A stretch of DNA of 64,000 bases from Rhea pennata. Taxonomy: Eukaryota; Chordata; Aves; Rheiformes; Rheidae. Location of the stretch: NCBI RefSeq assembly GCF_028389875.1, contig NC_084666.1, positions 31,900,308-31,964,307 of the forward strand, written 5' to 3'. The translations under genes were made by a program, and so were the position numbers. The notes under the pieces were generated by a model. That model saw nothing but the letters and a program-made list of their open reading frames with translations, was not told the origin of the DNA and made no database searches. Positions within the stretch are counted from its first letter, which is position 1, and the number at the start of each line of letters is the position of its first letter. Of this stretch, positions 38,556 through 52,328 are shown one piece after another.

Positions 38556-41500
38556 TGAAATAGTCACAGTCCATCTTCATCAAATGAATTTTTCCTCTAT
38601 TTTTGCTCGCCTTTTCTCATAGTTTTGATGGTGACATTCCCATTAGCTCCAGGTGCTGAGGAGGAAAGATCATCTCTTTCATAAACATTAGTAACCTTCT
38701 CTCTGTGGAGTGATACTTGCCCATAAAAACCTCTTCCCTAATTGTTTTCCTTCCTGTTAGACATGTTAAATTATTGGAAATAGAACTTCTGGTAGCAGCT
38801 AAGGGCTGACATGTACAGACAGATCTGCCCTGCTTTGCGAAAGCCCGACAGGCCTAAGTGAATTGCTGTCCAGGCCTCATAACTACTTTGGTTTCTTGAT
38901 ACAATTGTTGTTATATTGGAAAGCACATATGGGTGCCAGCAAACCAGCACTGGATGCAACCATCTCAAAACCTAATTGAAATGCTCTTGCAGACCCAAAA
39001 GAGTAGGTGACTGACATCAATATAGCTACAGGAAACAGAGTGCAAGCCAAAAGCCATACATTGCATGCTAGGTCTGAGCAGAGTCATGTCAATGAAGAAG
39101 CTTCTTTTAGCTGCAAGAACTGGAACACAGAAACTGGTGAAAAAGCTAAGTGAAAATGATTTGAGCACAACCAGAGAATGAACAGAAGGACAAGGCTTCC
39201 TGGACACAGAATTTGCTGGAGTGGTAGACTTGGAGAATTTCTGAACAAAGTAAATGTCTGACAGATTCAGTGAAATTAACTTCAGTGCTTTTTTAATAAT
39301 GTAATCAAATATATCAGACTCATTACATAGATTACATATCCTAAAGTGAAACTCTAATATTGCTTCTATCTATAGAAAACAAGCAGAAATAAATGCTTTT
39401 TTGCACTACTGAGGCCTTTAGTAGGCCTCAAGAAAAACTACAGTTGCCCTGGGATAGGTGCCATATACAAATATCACACTCCCATAGGTAAGGGACACTG
39501 TGTCATCCAAAGAAGAATTCTAAAGAGCCATTCAAGTTTTTTGAATTTGGAATTCCAAATCAGGAGGAAAAGCCAAGAATGTAGAACATTTTAATGGAGT
39601 TAGCCTTCAATAACACTTCAGCTTGGAAACTGGAAGTATTCTGCTGCCAGAACATTCATATTTCTAAATGAAAAAATCTCCGTTGGCTTCTCTTGAAAGT
39701 TTCTTTTTTCACACATTCAAAGAATAGTCTTTTCTTGGCAGTCCAAGCACTTTACACATGGTTCTAGATTACTCTCTGACACAGAAGCCAGAAAAATCAG
39801 ACATTAAGTAGGTCTACCATGAAGGCATTCAAGTCCTATCTTGTATCTAATCCAGTGATTTGCAAAAGTCACACAGAAAGTATGTAGAGGTAGGAAGAGA
39901 ACTCAGTCTGTTCTAGGTTTAAGCAAACGAAACACCTTTCCCACACAACACCTAATTTACAAAATACACACCCACATGATACTCTAGACGCCACAAACAT
40001 AAGTCTGAAGGCTCCCCAGTTTCATGGAATCAAATCCACAGGAGGTTATTATGCACCACAGTTGGGCTTCCACCATGGGACTCAGGAAATTCCTAATCCA
40101 CTAACTCCCAGAAGTGGCAAGGATATCTAACAGAAGGGTCACTCTAAAAGTAACATTCTTCTCCATATCTTTCCCTAAGCATCTACTACTTGTCACTGTT
40201 CAAGGCATTACTCTGTTAGTGTTACAGTGTTAGAAGGACTTTTAGTGTGATTCAGTAACAGTCTTACATAATCCTAACATTAACATTTTCTCCTTCCTTG
40301 GTAATGATCTCTACTAGCAGCACTGGTAAACCTTCTACCGCTTGCAGTACCTCATGTGAGACATCCCATACCGAAAAATCTCTTATTTTGTGTTGGAGGT
40401 CAGTTCTGTAAGTGGTTATAGAAAATATATTCAAGCTAGGATAGTACAGACAGATTTTTGCATAACTGAAACAAGAGGAACAGTTTCCCTCAGGAAAACA
40501 GGATGTGGTAAAACAGTTCTTACCAGTAGGGTGAATTAAGGAATGCAGTAACACATCACATTCCCAGTAGCACCCAAAAGTCCCAGCCACTAAGTGGCTG
40601 CATCAGTCACTGAAGAAATGTAGACTAAAGAGAGTGGCTTCATACTATTTCATATGGCAAGAGACAAAGGCAGACAGACAACAGACAAATTACAAGGACT
40701 ACCTTCTCGTTCTAGGTGAACTGAAAAGTTCAGCTGTAGACCTGTGTATGTCTGAAAACCAAACAATTTTTCCAAATGAGACAGTATCAAGTTAAAATTA
40801 CTTGAGTACCACACCTATCAAAAACAGTCTTCTTAAGAACATTTCTGGAATCTAGCTAAAGCAATTAGAAGATCGGGCTATAGCATAAAAGATACATAGA
40901 AAACCACAGCAGAAGGAACTAGCAAAAGAAGTGATCCTCCTAAAGAGGAGAGATCTATTTTGTCTTATTAAGTCCTACACAAACATACACGAACAGATTA
41001 TTTCTACTGTAAGGTATTGCATAGAACTGTTATTCTGCTTATCTTATTTCCTTTGTGCATAAAAAACACATTAAAAATACACAATATTTCTATATATTGA
41101 GCATAAGAATAAACTAACATTGATAGATCCTAAAAACATGCTATATCTTATATTGAAAAATAAGAAAAAATAATAGTACAGCATTAACCATTCAGACACT
41201 AAAGTAAGGAAACCTAGTATCTGCAATATCCACTAGCAATATAATTTTGATAAATTTAACAGATGGAGTTAGTAATCAGGTTGAAGAAAACAGAGATAAA
41301 ACAAGAAGCTTGCTCATTCTAACAGCAATTCTAATATTTCAGGAATACACAACTATACTTCCTAACATTTAAAAAAATTAATCAAAAAAACCTGTAACTA
41401 GACAGCAGACAATAAGTAGTAATTCCAGCATACTGTAACAATACTTGGTTCCTGTTGTTCCAGAAGAATCAGAGTTGAACAAAGTAAACAGCAAATACAG

Positions 41501-42703
41501 CACATTCATAACTTTTTCACTAAATTCATCACTAAATGATTTGGTTCATTTTTTTTGTTCACAATTAGAACAGTTTATAATCCAACAAACTAAAATCAAT
41601 TCCCACACTAAAAGCATTGCACGACATATTCTACAAAGCTTTCTATAAATATCTCTTAATGTGAAACTCTGAAGCAAAGGTACAAGAATGAAGAAATCCT
41701 CCCCAAAATTTGCAGAGAAAGATATGCCAGCAGACCAGAAAATAATAGACCTATGAGTGGAAATAAACAGTAAGGGAGTTTGAATTCTACCATCCAGAAC
41801 AGATGGAGCTTAACTTGCAGCCATCAACAAAACACAGAACAGAGTCCCACTCAAAGATGCTCAGCAAAAGCTTCTAACTCTGGTCACAGACCATTGGCAA
41901 GTGAACAGAAATTCAGAAGGTCAGGAAACCAAATTTGCTAAGTTTGCAATATGTGGGAAGAAATGAAAGATTTCCTGGCACTAACTGAAGAAATTACAAG
42001 CTCTAAGAAACAAAAAAGTTGTTTTTTAACCCCCTTGAATGTTGCCTGAACCCTATTGTTCTACTATTGCTTAGAGCATCTCAACTGGGTTGTCTTCCAA
42101 ATATGCACGCTGAAATATTAATAGAAAAGAAAACAGTAGATTATCTGAAGAAACAAAACCAGAACAAACAAAAAAGGTCCTCAGGCAAATCAGACTAGGC
42201 TATTAAAAAATAGAAGTACTTACTAACTTTCCAAGCAAAGCTGCAGCTCATATATATGCTACATTTTACAGAGGATATGACAGAAACACATGCCAAGATA
42301 GCAGTCTGGTTCAAATGAATTATTTTTACACATTAGGAAAGATACGTTGAGCTGTCTTGATGAGTTTTGATCCCTACTGAATTAAGCAAGTTTCACTACT
42401 GAACTCAAAGATTTTCAAATGTTCTTCTAAATAAGAGATATACCTTAGTGCTTCCAAAAGTAAGAGAGTAATTTTTTCGCTGAATGTTCTTTCTGCAGAA
42501 ATAGCACACCTTCTGTAGGAAAGACAGCTTTGCGCTATTCATGGAAGATGTTATTTGGACAGTTACTTTCTGACCTTAGTGTCACACAGTAAATAAAGCA
42601 ACATTGTTTTTCATCCCTACTTTCCTCCATAGAGAAATGCAGTAACCATTATGAAATCTTTTCTTGCACTGCTAATATGACCAAAGGTACTGAAAACCTA
42701 CTT

Positions 42704-42733
42704 AAAAAAAAAAAAAAAAAAGAAAAGAAAAAA
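42704..42733. repeat. Poly-A tract
   Basis: A18 followed by GAAAAGAAAAAAG. No retroposon body is recognised upstream. Confidence 0.85.
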
Positions 42734-44490
42734 GTACTTTCTTAGTTACTATATTGATAGCACTGCAGCATGCTGGCACTGTGTGATTTACATAATTTCA
42801 AAATAAAACCAATTTGTGAAAATATTCACAAACAAGTGAATATGCCAACAAGCAGACCAAATAGATACGCCAGAGTTTACCAACGCACTCTTGTTCACTT
42901 TCTCTCATTTGAAGGCTACTTGTTTGCTGATAGTATGAATGAGGTAATAGCAGAAGCCCAAGATTTCCAGTCACAGCTCCACCAAGTACGTGCTTGTCTT
43001 GACTCTTCAAGAGCATGTGGGTCCTTTAAGTATTAAGAAAGACGTTGATCTTAGTGAGGAAAGGCAGCAGGTATCCACTGAAGGAAGGAGGCTTAAAGCT
43101 TAAAGACTTAGAATATAACAGTCCATGAAGGAGGAAGACCTATTGATCTAAGATACCAGAGTTCTTGGAGTTGTTCTTCACTTCTGTTCTTGATGCATGA
43201 ATGGCCAAATTCTGTGTTCATTCCTGTGCCTGGAAAATATAAATGGCTTCTTTTAATTTCTCCCTTCCCCTGTCAGCCAAAGGTGGTGCATTGATTTATT
43301 TATTTATCAAGGTTTCAAATTTGTAGGCAAGTGTACGTGACTCACAAGACTATTCACCCAAGCTATTCAGTTAGTACAGACATATTTACAGACATTCACT
43401 AATCATAATATTCATAATTATTATCATAATAGATGCTATCAGCTCTCTACAAACGCAAATGCTGTCTTTTAACGCTGTGCTCATTAATACAATGAATCAC
43501 TCTCTGAAAAGTATTTAATTACTTGATTGCTGCCACTGCTTACAAGAGAGTATTTGACTGATCTTTCACCTTTCACATTAATGTTGTCACTATACGCTTA
43601 GGAATCCTTTACTTAAGTCTTATATTATTACTACTAGAGACAGTAATATTTCAAAAAACTGTCATTTTTTCAGGGATTTCAAAGCAAGCTTTTTAGGTCC
43701 TTCTCATTTTGCATCATCCAGATAGCTGATTATAAATCTTCTCCCTTCAATAAATATTTAAACAGGTTTTCCCTTTTTGCCTATGCTTGTATTTTAAAGG
43801 CAGCTAATAGCATTCAAATCTTCCAGAGAGTCAGGCCTGAAAAAGTAAAGCATCTAACATTTACAAGATCAAAAAAATTGTTTTTTCTTTCCCCCCTTCG
43901 GTCTTTCAACTAATTTTAAGGATGTTTTTTTCTCAATACATGATCTCAAGTCATCAACAGCATTAGTCTGGGCTGCATGATTGAATGGAATTACCATGCA
44001 GCATGCAAGCAACAGGGCTATCATACCTGGTCGATCCTGCCACTCATAAGAGAATTCACAGTCTGAACCACAGCTAAGATAACCACGAAACATCAAGAGC
44101 CAAGAGTGGCAAACGGGGGGAAAAGAAGAAATGTTTCAATAACCACACAGTTTAATCCCCAGAGACAAATAAAAAAAAATGAGAGAGGAAGAAAGATAAG
44201 AGACAAGGTTATGTGAAGAAGAAAAACAAAACACACCAAGGGGAAAAGTTTTATCACAGTAGTGTGAAGAATAGCTGTGCTTTACTTGGAGAATCACAGC
44301 TTCACAGGGTCAAGTAGGGTTGTGGAAGTTCTTAAAAACTGGCTTTGCTCTATTCGTGTAATGAATCTGGTTCCTGAGGTGTTATAAGCTGATATGGAAG
44401 AAGGAAGGCCATTTATCACCTAGTATAAACTTGCTTTTATTCATGTTTGGGTTTTATTTTAATTTAATCCTAGTCAGAACGAAGCTGGGG

Positions 44491-44520
44491 AAAAAAAAAA
44501 AAGGAGAGAGAGAAAGAAAA
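44491..44520. repeat. A12 plus GA-rich tract
   Basis: Twelve A's followed by GGAGAGAGAGAAAGAAAA, a purine-only tract on the plus strand. Confidence 0.8.
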
Positions 44521-47500
44521 TTAGTCCTTACCCCAAAACAAGAGTCAGAGACTTAAGACTTTGCTTTTATTTGCACCTTCTCTCTCCTCAAAACAGTCGT
44601 GTTAATGAAACTGTTCAGTCCTTCAAGTGCAAGTAAATTGAAGTTAGAATAAATACATTTTATACATTTCAGAAATAATTAAAGAAGAAGCAAGCATTAA
44701 GTAAAGATGGCCACTGCTTTGCAGGGGAAATAGGAATCAAAGGAAATTGATTCACTTTTTATTAAAGTCAGCATAATTTTTTTATTCTTAAGCAATAGGC
44801 ATTGCAAAATGTTATAACGTATACACATTCTAATAACTATACGGCAGAAGGTTCATCAGAACCAAAATTGACATAGTCTGTTGGTGGCAAGGACAATAGT
44901 AAACTGTTTTATCACTAACAGCAGCCTGCACCGCATATGGCTGTGACATGCTTTCATGCACTTATGCTTTTTCATATTCAGATACTGTATATCTGTCCTT
45001 TGAAGTATATTATTCAATTCATCATTCAACTTCACATTCACAGTTTTAAAGATACTTCAGGCAAAGGCTGCTCTCTCAGTTGATCTATTTGTTGTTGCAG
45101 CACCAGTACATTTTCTATGCATAATCCATTACTTTAGGGTGAAGAGAATAATACACATAAAAAAGATTGTACAACATCCTCCAAGATCCTCATAAACCTA
45201 TCCAGCTGTATCACAAGCAGCTTTTAAACACCTCAGAGAGGACTCTATATTTGTCAAAGTCTCAATACCATTGCACATCTTTAACTCACTTTGTCTGAAC
45301 AGTGAGATAGAATATTTCCTTCAACCTCACTAAGTACCATCCACAAAACAGCTTAACAGCACACAATTATTTTGTATACATACATGATTTGGCTAATAAT
45401 TTGAGCGCAGTTATTTTTCTTTTGCTAATCAGGCTTAATAATTGCATATGATTGCTATTTTAGGTTTCAAATTACTTATCTGTAGATATAAACTTCAAGC
45501 CTAACTTTCATTACTGAAACAAAGAAAAAAAATATTAACACAAATTTCCAGACTTTCTCAAAATTTTACCTTGAATGCAAAAGACAGTATCTGCTTGTAT
45601 CAATGCGTGGACAGACAGTCTTACAATCCCAAAAGCTTGCCTTTTGGGGTCTCAAAGTTAGCACTTGAATTTATGCAATCACATATCCATCATGAAAGCA
45701 GTCATGAAATAATTTTATCCATTAGGCAATTTCCCAAAGGCTGAAGCAAGTACTTAAGACCTTTGTGGATTTTGGCAGTAAAGGATAACACATTACAAAA
45801 TTAAATCAGAAAGACAATTTAGAGCTGTGCATTAAAATGATTTTTTTGACTGTTCAACCATACATTTTAGCCAAAATTTCAGTTTTCAGAATTATAGTAA
45901 CACTGATTGTCCAAATCTATCTTCAGTCCTTTATTAAGTGAATTAGGCATGACAAAAGCTTGGCTAGACTACCTACAGGAACTGCAATTTTTAAGACTAG
46001 TGCTAACAAACTATTCATGGATTACATCTTTTTTCACTATAATTTTCTCATTTTAAGCTACAAACAGAAGCACCAATGCAGACACTTCACGTATTCAGCA
46101 AAAGTGGAAGTGCAGAATGTGTGTCATGCCACTGAAATTAGTGGCTGGACAATTTACTTGTACACCATAAGGAAAATAATCTTAGTATTATTTTATCTGC
46201 ATTAAGATCACTGATGTAGTTCCCCCACTCAAGAATCTTAGTGTTTCTGATTGAGGCAGGAATGTAGACATGGTTTTGCAGTGTGGTGGCTCATCTCTGA
46301 AAACGGTTAACCTAGATGCTCCAACTCAGATACTAGTCACCACAACTAACTTCATAATGAAACAATCCCAGAGACCCAAACTAATGAGAACACAGTTACC
46401 TTGGTATGGAAGTTACAACCTAAATCACTAAACAGTAGCTCTTTTCAAAGAAATCTCCCAGGGCCTGATTGCACAATATCAAAGCAATGATAGATTAGAG
46501 ATCAAAGTCTTCACTTCTGTGCATCTCAGCTTCATCTTTAAAAAAGGGGACTGCAGGCAAGAAAGCAAGTATACTTTCTCTTCTTCATAGATGATGGAAA
46601 GTGCAAGTCATAAAATGTAACCTGCAATGGAATTTGAAATTTGCTAGTAGCGTTATATAAGGCACAGAATTGCTTGGTCCCTAGAAGAAACTCTCTCCTT
46701 TTTTCAAGTAGGTATTTTCATTACAAAGAAATACAATAAAATCGATATCAACTAAACACACACATTAACATTCAAATGGATTTTTTATATTTGAGATATT
46801 TACTTGCCTATTAAAAAAAGGAGGGTGATGGAATTCGCTGATGCCATAGGAAGCTTTCAGAAGAATCAAAACATTTTATTTGTGAAATATTTGCAGGTAA
46901 GTATGTTTCAAGCTTGATGATTTATTCTGAAAACTTGCCACTTGATAGCGAGCATAGCGTATGCTGCTTACCCTCTGTGCAAATCTCTATCCTTACACAA
47001 CTTCCTCATGTCTCAAGTCAAACAAGTAAGCAAGGAAACTACAGCAGCAAAAAATGATTCTCCCTCTTAAGCAAAAATAAAAAAAAAGGCCACATACCTT
47101 ACATATTCTATATACTGCATTATGCAACAACATACACTAGCTCTCTGCATTGCCTTAAACAGCACCAGTAATATCCAGTGTTTTCAAGCTGAAATGAAAA
47201 TAATCTATTCATTCTGCTTTTACTTCCCCAAGGCAGAGAGACTAACATAGCACAGCCAGTAGAGACTTCAAGAGACAGATTCTGTTAAGGAACCTGTCTG
47301 AAGTGGATATAAAGAATGGTATTCAGTTCATGATCTTTCTCTGTAGAACTAGTATAAAATAAATAAGCATAAGCAAGGTTAAAACAGTGTTTGAAACACT
47401 CATCCTATATATCATCACTTAACAAACCCTGGAAGGGAAGGAACCTTGTAAAATTTAGAAACAAGTCCAGGCACAAGCTTTTCACATTACTGTACAGATA

Positions 47501-50500
47501 ACTTCTCTGAGTATTAACGTTCATTAATAGTTATTAAACAAAAACACAGAAAGAGTCCGGGACCAGTGTCTAAACCATATTTCACCCTACGCACCAACTT
47601 GTAGTCATGCTTCCTCTCATACTGTTTTCTCCAAAGGAGCTATGCTTCTGCAGAAGAGAGACGGTCATACCCCTTCCTTCTTTCATTTCACATGACCAGA
47701 CCTATTCAAGGACTCTCCAAGGACATGGAAAATACAGTTCTGAAATCTCATCAGGGCTATAGGTCATCTTCTTCCTGAAAAAAATGCTTCAATCTCTTGA
47801 CTGATATTTTAGGTACAGGTAATTCATACATACAAGCTTTTCATGTTCAGAAGATGGAATTAAATTTACATAGTCTAGGTCTTGAAGCCCCAGGGATCAG
47901 GTAAACCCTAGTTTTGCTAACCTAATCCTTAGTACTCCCCCATTAACAGCACTCCTCCGTTAATTATTTCTATGTAAAAACATGCTGACTGTCCTGACAC
48001 AAAGGGAACTTTTGATCAGCTGCTCCTCTCATAATGATGAAAATATCATCCATTCCTAAGTAGTCTAATTAGCACTGAAAGAAAAAATCACTTTAAGCTC
48101 TTAGCTAACAAAGTTTCCAAGAGATCCCTCTTAAATTTCAGCCCAGGACCTGACAGGAAGAAAAGCAGACTGTGAAGTCTGAGTTATTACAATTAAAGGA
48201 TTAGAATTCCCTGTGGCATAGAATGGGAAGTGAATTTAAAAGAAGGTATTCCTCAAAGAAGCCAAGAAACACATTTATAATTCCTACAAAAGTATAAAGA
48301 TCATCTCTTTACTTCTTAATCTTCCGAAACTGAATAGACAGAGCTGCAGCAACAGACTAAAACGAGGATGGGTGAAGACACAGACAACTTTCACCAGGTG
48401 AAAGAACGGAAGAGGAATCAAGCCTCTCTACTGTGCACAGTGTGAACAAGCCAGGCAGCTCACAGGTGTATTGAATGAATAAAGGTGGGCTCTAATTAAG
48501 CCCATCCTTCCCATTCTTTTTCTTTCTTTATAGTCAGAATAAAAAATCTGCTTTCTGTGAAAAGTATGTAAGAAATGTATGCAGTAGTTTTGTTAAATTT
48601 GATAGCAAGCAGTTTACTAGCTTTGTACACATGCTAACCTCTTCTAAAGCTGGTTATTTGCAGATTTGTTGGCTAACAGAATTTGCACTTACAAAAACAG
48701 CTATCGCTTCTATCTTGTAGTGGGATCTGTACAGCAGTCTCTCCTGGAAAACGTCTTGTTAAAAGATCTGTGTGAACAGATCTTTTTGTCTGAATAGGCT
48801 TCATGTTCATAAGCTATGCAAGGGAAGAGTACTCTGTAAATAAAGTTGGAAGCTCATCTGGAAAATTCAGAAGACCCTGTAAACTGTCCAAGACAATTAT
48901 CACTTGTTTACTTCTTCACAAAACAGCACAGGAAGTAAAACTCAGCACAAGCAGAGAAGGAGCAAGCAATTAGAAGATCTGCAGTTTCCCAATGATATCA
49001 ATGGGTTCTGATTCAACTCTGTGTTGTTTAACAAGAACATTTGCTTCATAGTAGTTAAATTCAGATAGCAACATGGATTCTAGAAATCCTCATGGTTAAC
49101 AGTACATCTACTTTAATACAAATGTGCATAAATATTTCTGGCCCAAAAGGCCTGCACAAGACATCTAACTTAGTATTCAACTTGAAGTGAATGTTAAAAA
49201 AAAGTACAGAATTGCTACAATATAAAAGGTAACACTGAAAACTGTGTACATTTTCTGCTTTGTGTCCACGTCCCATCCTGTCCTGTCTCGAGCTGTTCCC
49301 TCCCCACTCCCCCAATGTATTTATAACCAGTAGTTCTGATTATGGCTTCTAAGGAAAAAGAACATGGACCATACAGGGGAGAAATCACAGCTAAGATTAC
49401 ACAGGACTACTGAGAGAAAACTGCAGAGCATTATCAAGGGAAAAGGGGGATAGAGGCATAACCTTACAGTTAATAAGACATAAGAACAATGCATCCAGGA
49501 CTCATAAGGTGGAGTGAATGGGAAACTTCTGAGGCTACATCAAAAAAAAATTAAGCAAGGAGAAGAACGGAGGTAACTGCAGCTGAAAAGAAAAGGCACA
49601 TCAAAATTGAACTAGTTCTGTCACTACAGCTAGCATCCCATAAGACTGGGAGATGTATCTCTTACTTTTGCGTAAACATCATCCTCATTCATGTATTAAA
49701 TTACCTTTTGCTATAGTAAAGTCATATCTTATTTAAAAGCTCTGAATCAGACTTCCTTAATCATCTTGACATCTACACAGTTCCAAGAGTAGACTGAGAA
49801 ACAGATGAGTCTAAGAAAACAAAGTGAATATTCCCCAAAATATTCCCAGTCTGAGGAGACAAGTACAGGTCAAACTTTCCAAAAATCTATCAGTCAAAAG
49901 AAACTATTTCAGTCTCCTTATGGAGAAAGCTAACCTACAAGAAAAGAGAAGAATAGGAGTTAGGTATTTTTTAAATATTGCTGGCTTTAACAGTTTACTA
50001 TTTCAAGCTGTGATTTTTCAACCATCAGACTCGCAGAATATTGCACTTCTAGAAAGAACTTATGAGTTTCACATAAGAAATCAAAAGGAGATATATCTCT
50101 TAAAATATTTAAGCAAAAGAAAGAAAAAGAATTTATCATCAGAACCTGTTACATATGAGTAGAAATTTAGATCTTGTCCAAAATTGACATAAATTTGTCT
50201 CTTCAAAGAACTGAAAAACAAATCAGTTCTGAATTGTTATTGCCAGTAGCCATTAACATTCTTAGGGATAGAACTACCAAACATGTCATATCCTTCATAA
50301 AATTCACAGATGCCAAATGTAGCGCACCAGACTAGCGATCAGAGCTGACTGATACATGCTTAAACATTTTTCAAGAGAGTACAATTCTATACACACCTCT
50401 GCAATTGCAGGATATCCACTATCTAACCATCTCATGAGAAACAGTGTCCATGATGCTTAATGATGCTTAGGAAGGCTGAAGAGTCAAGTTTAAATCTCTC

Positions 50501-50845
50501 AGGCATTAATTACAAGGCACCACCTTGGAAACTGGGACTGTCACTTGATGAAGTATTGCTTAATAAAAATCTTTGCAGAAGACTACATGATGTAAGCACA
50601 GATATTACATACAAGATATTGTTAATTCCTAAAAACACCACAGAGAGCAAACAAAAATTTACAAAAATAAATAATTAGGAGTTAAAAACTATGTAGCTAC
50701 CAATCATCATTTGCATTCATCACTTCTAGGGTAGCTCAACTCACTTTTGTAAAGTTATTGCTGGAAAAAAAGACAAAAACAACAGAAATAGTATCTACTC
50801 TCCTCTCTCCCATAGAAACAGAAGAAAAAAAGATGCTTTTTTGAG

Positions 50846-52328
50846 ATCATAGAATCAGTAAGGTTGGAAGGGACCTCTGGAGATCATCCAGTCCAACCTC
50901 CCTGCTCAAGCAGGGTCACCTACAGCATGGTAGACACAGTTGCATCCAGGCAGGCCTTGAAGATCTCCAGAGAAGGAGACTCCACAACCTCTCTGGGCAA
51001 CCTGCTCCAGTGCTCCATCACTCTCACAGGGAAGAAATTCCACCTCACGGTCAGGCAGAACTGCCTGTGCTTCAGTTTCTGCCCATTGCCTCTTGTCCTG
51101 TCACAGGGGACAACTGAAAAGAGTTTGGCCCTGTCCCCTTGACACCCTCCCTTCAGGTACTAATCCACATTGATAAGATCCCCCCTCAGTCTTCTCTTCC
51201 CCAGGCTGAAGAGGCCCAGCTCTCGCAGCCGTTCCTCATAGGGCAGGTGCTCCAGCCCTCTGATCATCTTTCTAGCCCTACGCTGGACTCTCTCCAGTAG
51301 CTCCATGTCTCTCTTGTAGTGGGGAGCCCAGAACTGGACACAGGACTCGAGATGAGGCCTCCCCAGGGCTGCGTAGAGGGACAGGATCACTTCCCTTGAT
51401 CTGCTGGCAACACTCTTCCCAATGCACTCCAGGAGACCGTTGGCTTTCTTGGCCACAAGGGCACATTGCTGGCTCATAGTCAACTTGTCATCCACCAGCA
51501 CTCCCAGGTCCTTCTCTGCAGAGCTGCTCTAAAGAACGTCAGCCCCCAGCTTGTACTGGTGCCTAGGGTCATTTCTCCCTAGGTGCATGACCCTGCACTT
51601 GCCCTTGTTGAACCTCAGGAGGTTCCTCTCCGCCCAGCTCTCCAACCTGTCCAGGTCTCTCTGAATGGCAGCACAGCCCTTGGGTGTATCAGCCACTCCT
51701 CCCAGCTTGGTATCAGCAAATTTGCTGAGGAGGCACTCTGCTCCCTCATCCAGGTCAGTGATGAAGAAGCTGAACAGGATGGGACCCAGGACCGAGCCCT
51801 GGGGGACGCCACTAGCCACAGGCCTCCAACTAGACTCCACTCCACCGATGATGACCCTGTGAGCTCTGCCTTTCAGCCAGTTCTCAATCCACCTCACTGT
51901 CCACTCGTCTAACCCACACTTCCTGAGCTTCTCTAGGAGGATGTTATGGGAGACAGTGTCAAAAGCCTTGCTGAAGTCAAGGTACACAACGTCCACTGCT
52001 CTCCCCTCATCTACCCAGCCAGTCATTTCATCTGAGAAGGGTATCAGATTGGTTAAGCAGGATTTCCCCTTGGTGAATCCATGCTGGCTACTCCTGATCA
52101 CCTTCCTTATGTGCTTGGAGATGACATCCAGAACGAGCTATTCCATCACCTTTCCAGGGATGGTGGTGAGGCTGACCAGCCTATAGTAGCATGGGTCCTC
52201 CTTCTTGTCCTTTTTGAGGACTGGAGTGACATTGGCTTTCTTCCAGTCCTCAGGCACCTCTCCAGTTCTCCAGGACTTTTCAAAGATGATGGAGAGCGGC
52301 CTGGCAACAACATCCGCCAGCTCCCATT
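50846..52328 (-). mobile_element. CR1 LINE, ~1.48 kb, longest copy in the window
   Basis: The 3' end is ATCATAGAATCAGTAAGG at 50846. Similarity to CR1 runs to about 52328 (ACATCCGCCAGCTCCC), so the copy is 5'-truncated just upstream of the reverse-transcriptase domain. It is a young subfamily closely related to the copies at 14754 and 24833, distinguished for example by GTAGACACAGTTG. Flanking sequence shows no clear target-site duplication. Confidence 0.96.
50920..52328 (-). pseudogene. CR1 ORF2 (reverse transcriptase) with three amber stops
   Basis: One frame runs the full length on the minus strand. Motifs in order are [128 protein letters not shown], then the C-terminal [10 protein letters not shown] block to a terminal TAG (50920-50922). 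The frame is interrupted only by three TAG codons, at 52138-52140 (Q expected), 51529-51531 (E expected) and 51160-51162 (K expected). No frameshift is needed anywhere. The active-site block reads A-D-T where the copy at 24833 reads A-D-D-T, so one aspartate of the catalytic pair has been lost by an in-frame codon deletion near 51709-51717. The protein would be inactive. Several open frames on the opposite strand are shadows. Confidence 0.93.

Larger units (their letters stand above)
29066..50845. other. Long gene-poor AT-rich stretch (~21.8 kb)
   Basis: No coding exon or RNA gene can be supported. Structures seen inside are listed separately: G-quadruplex motifs (30482-30511 minus, 32470-32490 plus), a GAAA/poly-A tract (34847-34889), overlapping hairpins (37365-37435), CTCF-like cores (36332, 38544), a poly-A tract (42704-42733) and an A/GA tract (44491-44520). 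The longest ATG-initiated open frames (40264-40590 minus, 49824-50162 plus) have no recognisable domain. Confidence 0.5.

Noticed and set aside
40264..40590. 108-codon minus-strand open frame
   Set aside because: No domain recognised and no convincing splice sites, so I could not support it as a gene.
43869..44096. Minus-strand open frame with a signal-peptide-like segment (IALLLACCMVI)
   Set aside because: A hydrophobic run alone is weak. The upstream and downstream parts show no known secreted-protein motif or exon borders.
44297..44345. Sequence resembling a CR1 3' end (GAGAATCACAGCTTCACAGGG)
   Set aside because: Similarity stops after about 20 bases, and the conserved GGAAGGGACC block is absent.
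48985..49012. CCCAATGATATCAATGGGTT palindrome-like piece resembling ancient amniote repeat tails
   Set aside because: Too short to assign to a repeat family without a library search.
49824..50162. 112-codon plus-strand open frame
   Set aside because: Lysine- and asparagine-rich, as expected from AT-rich DNA. No motif.
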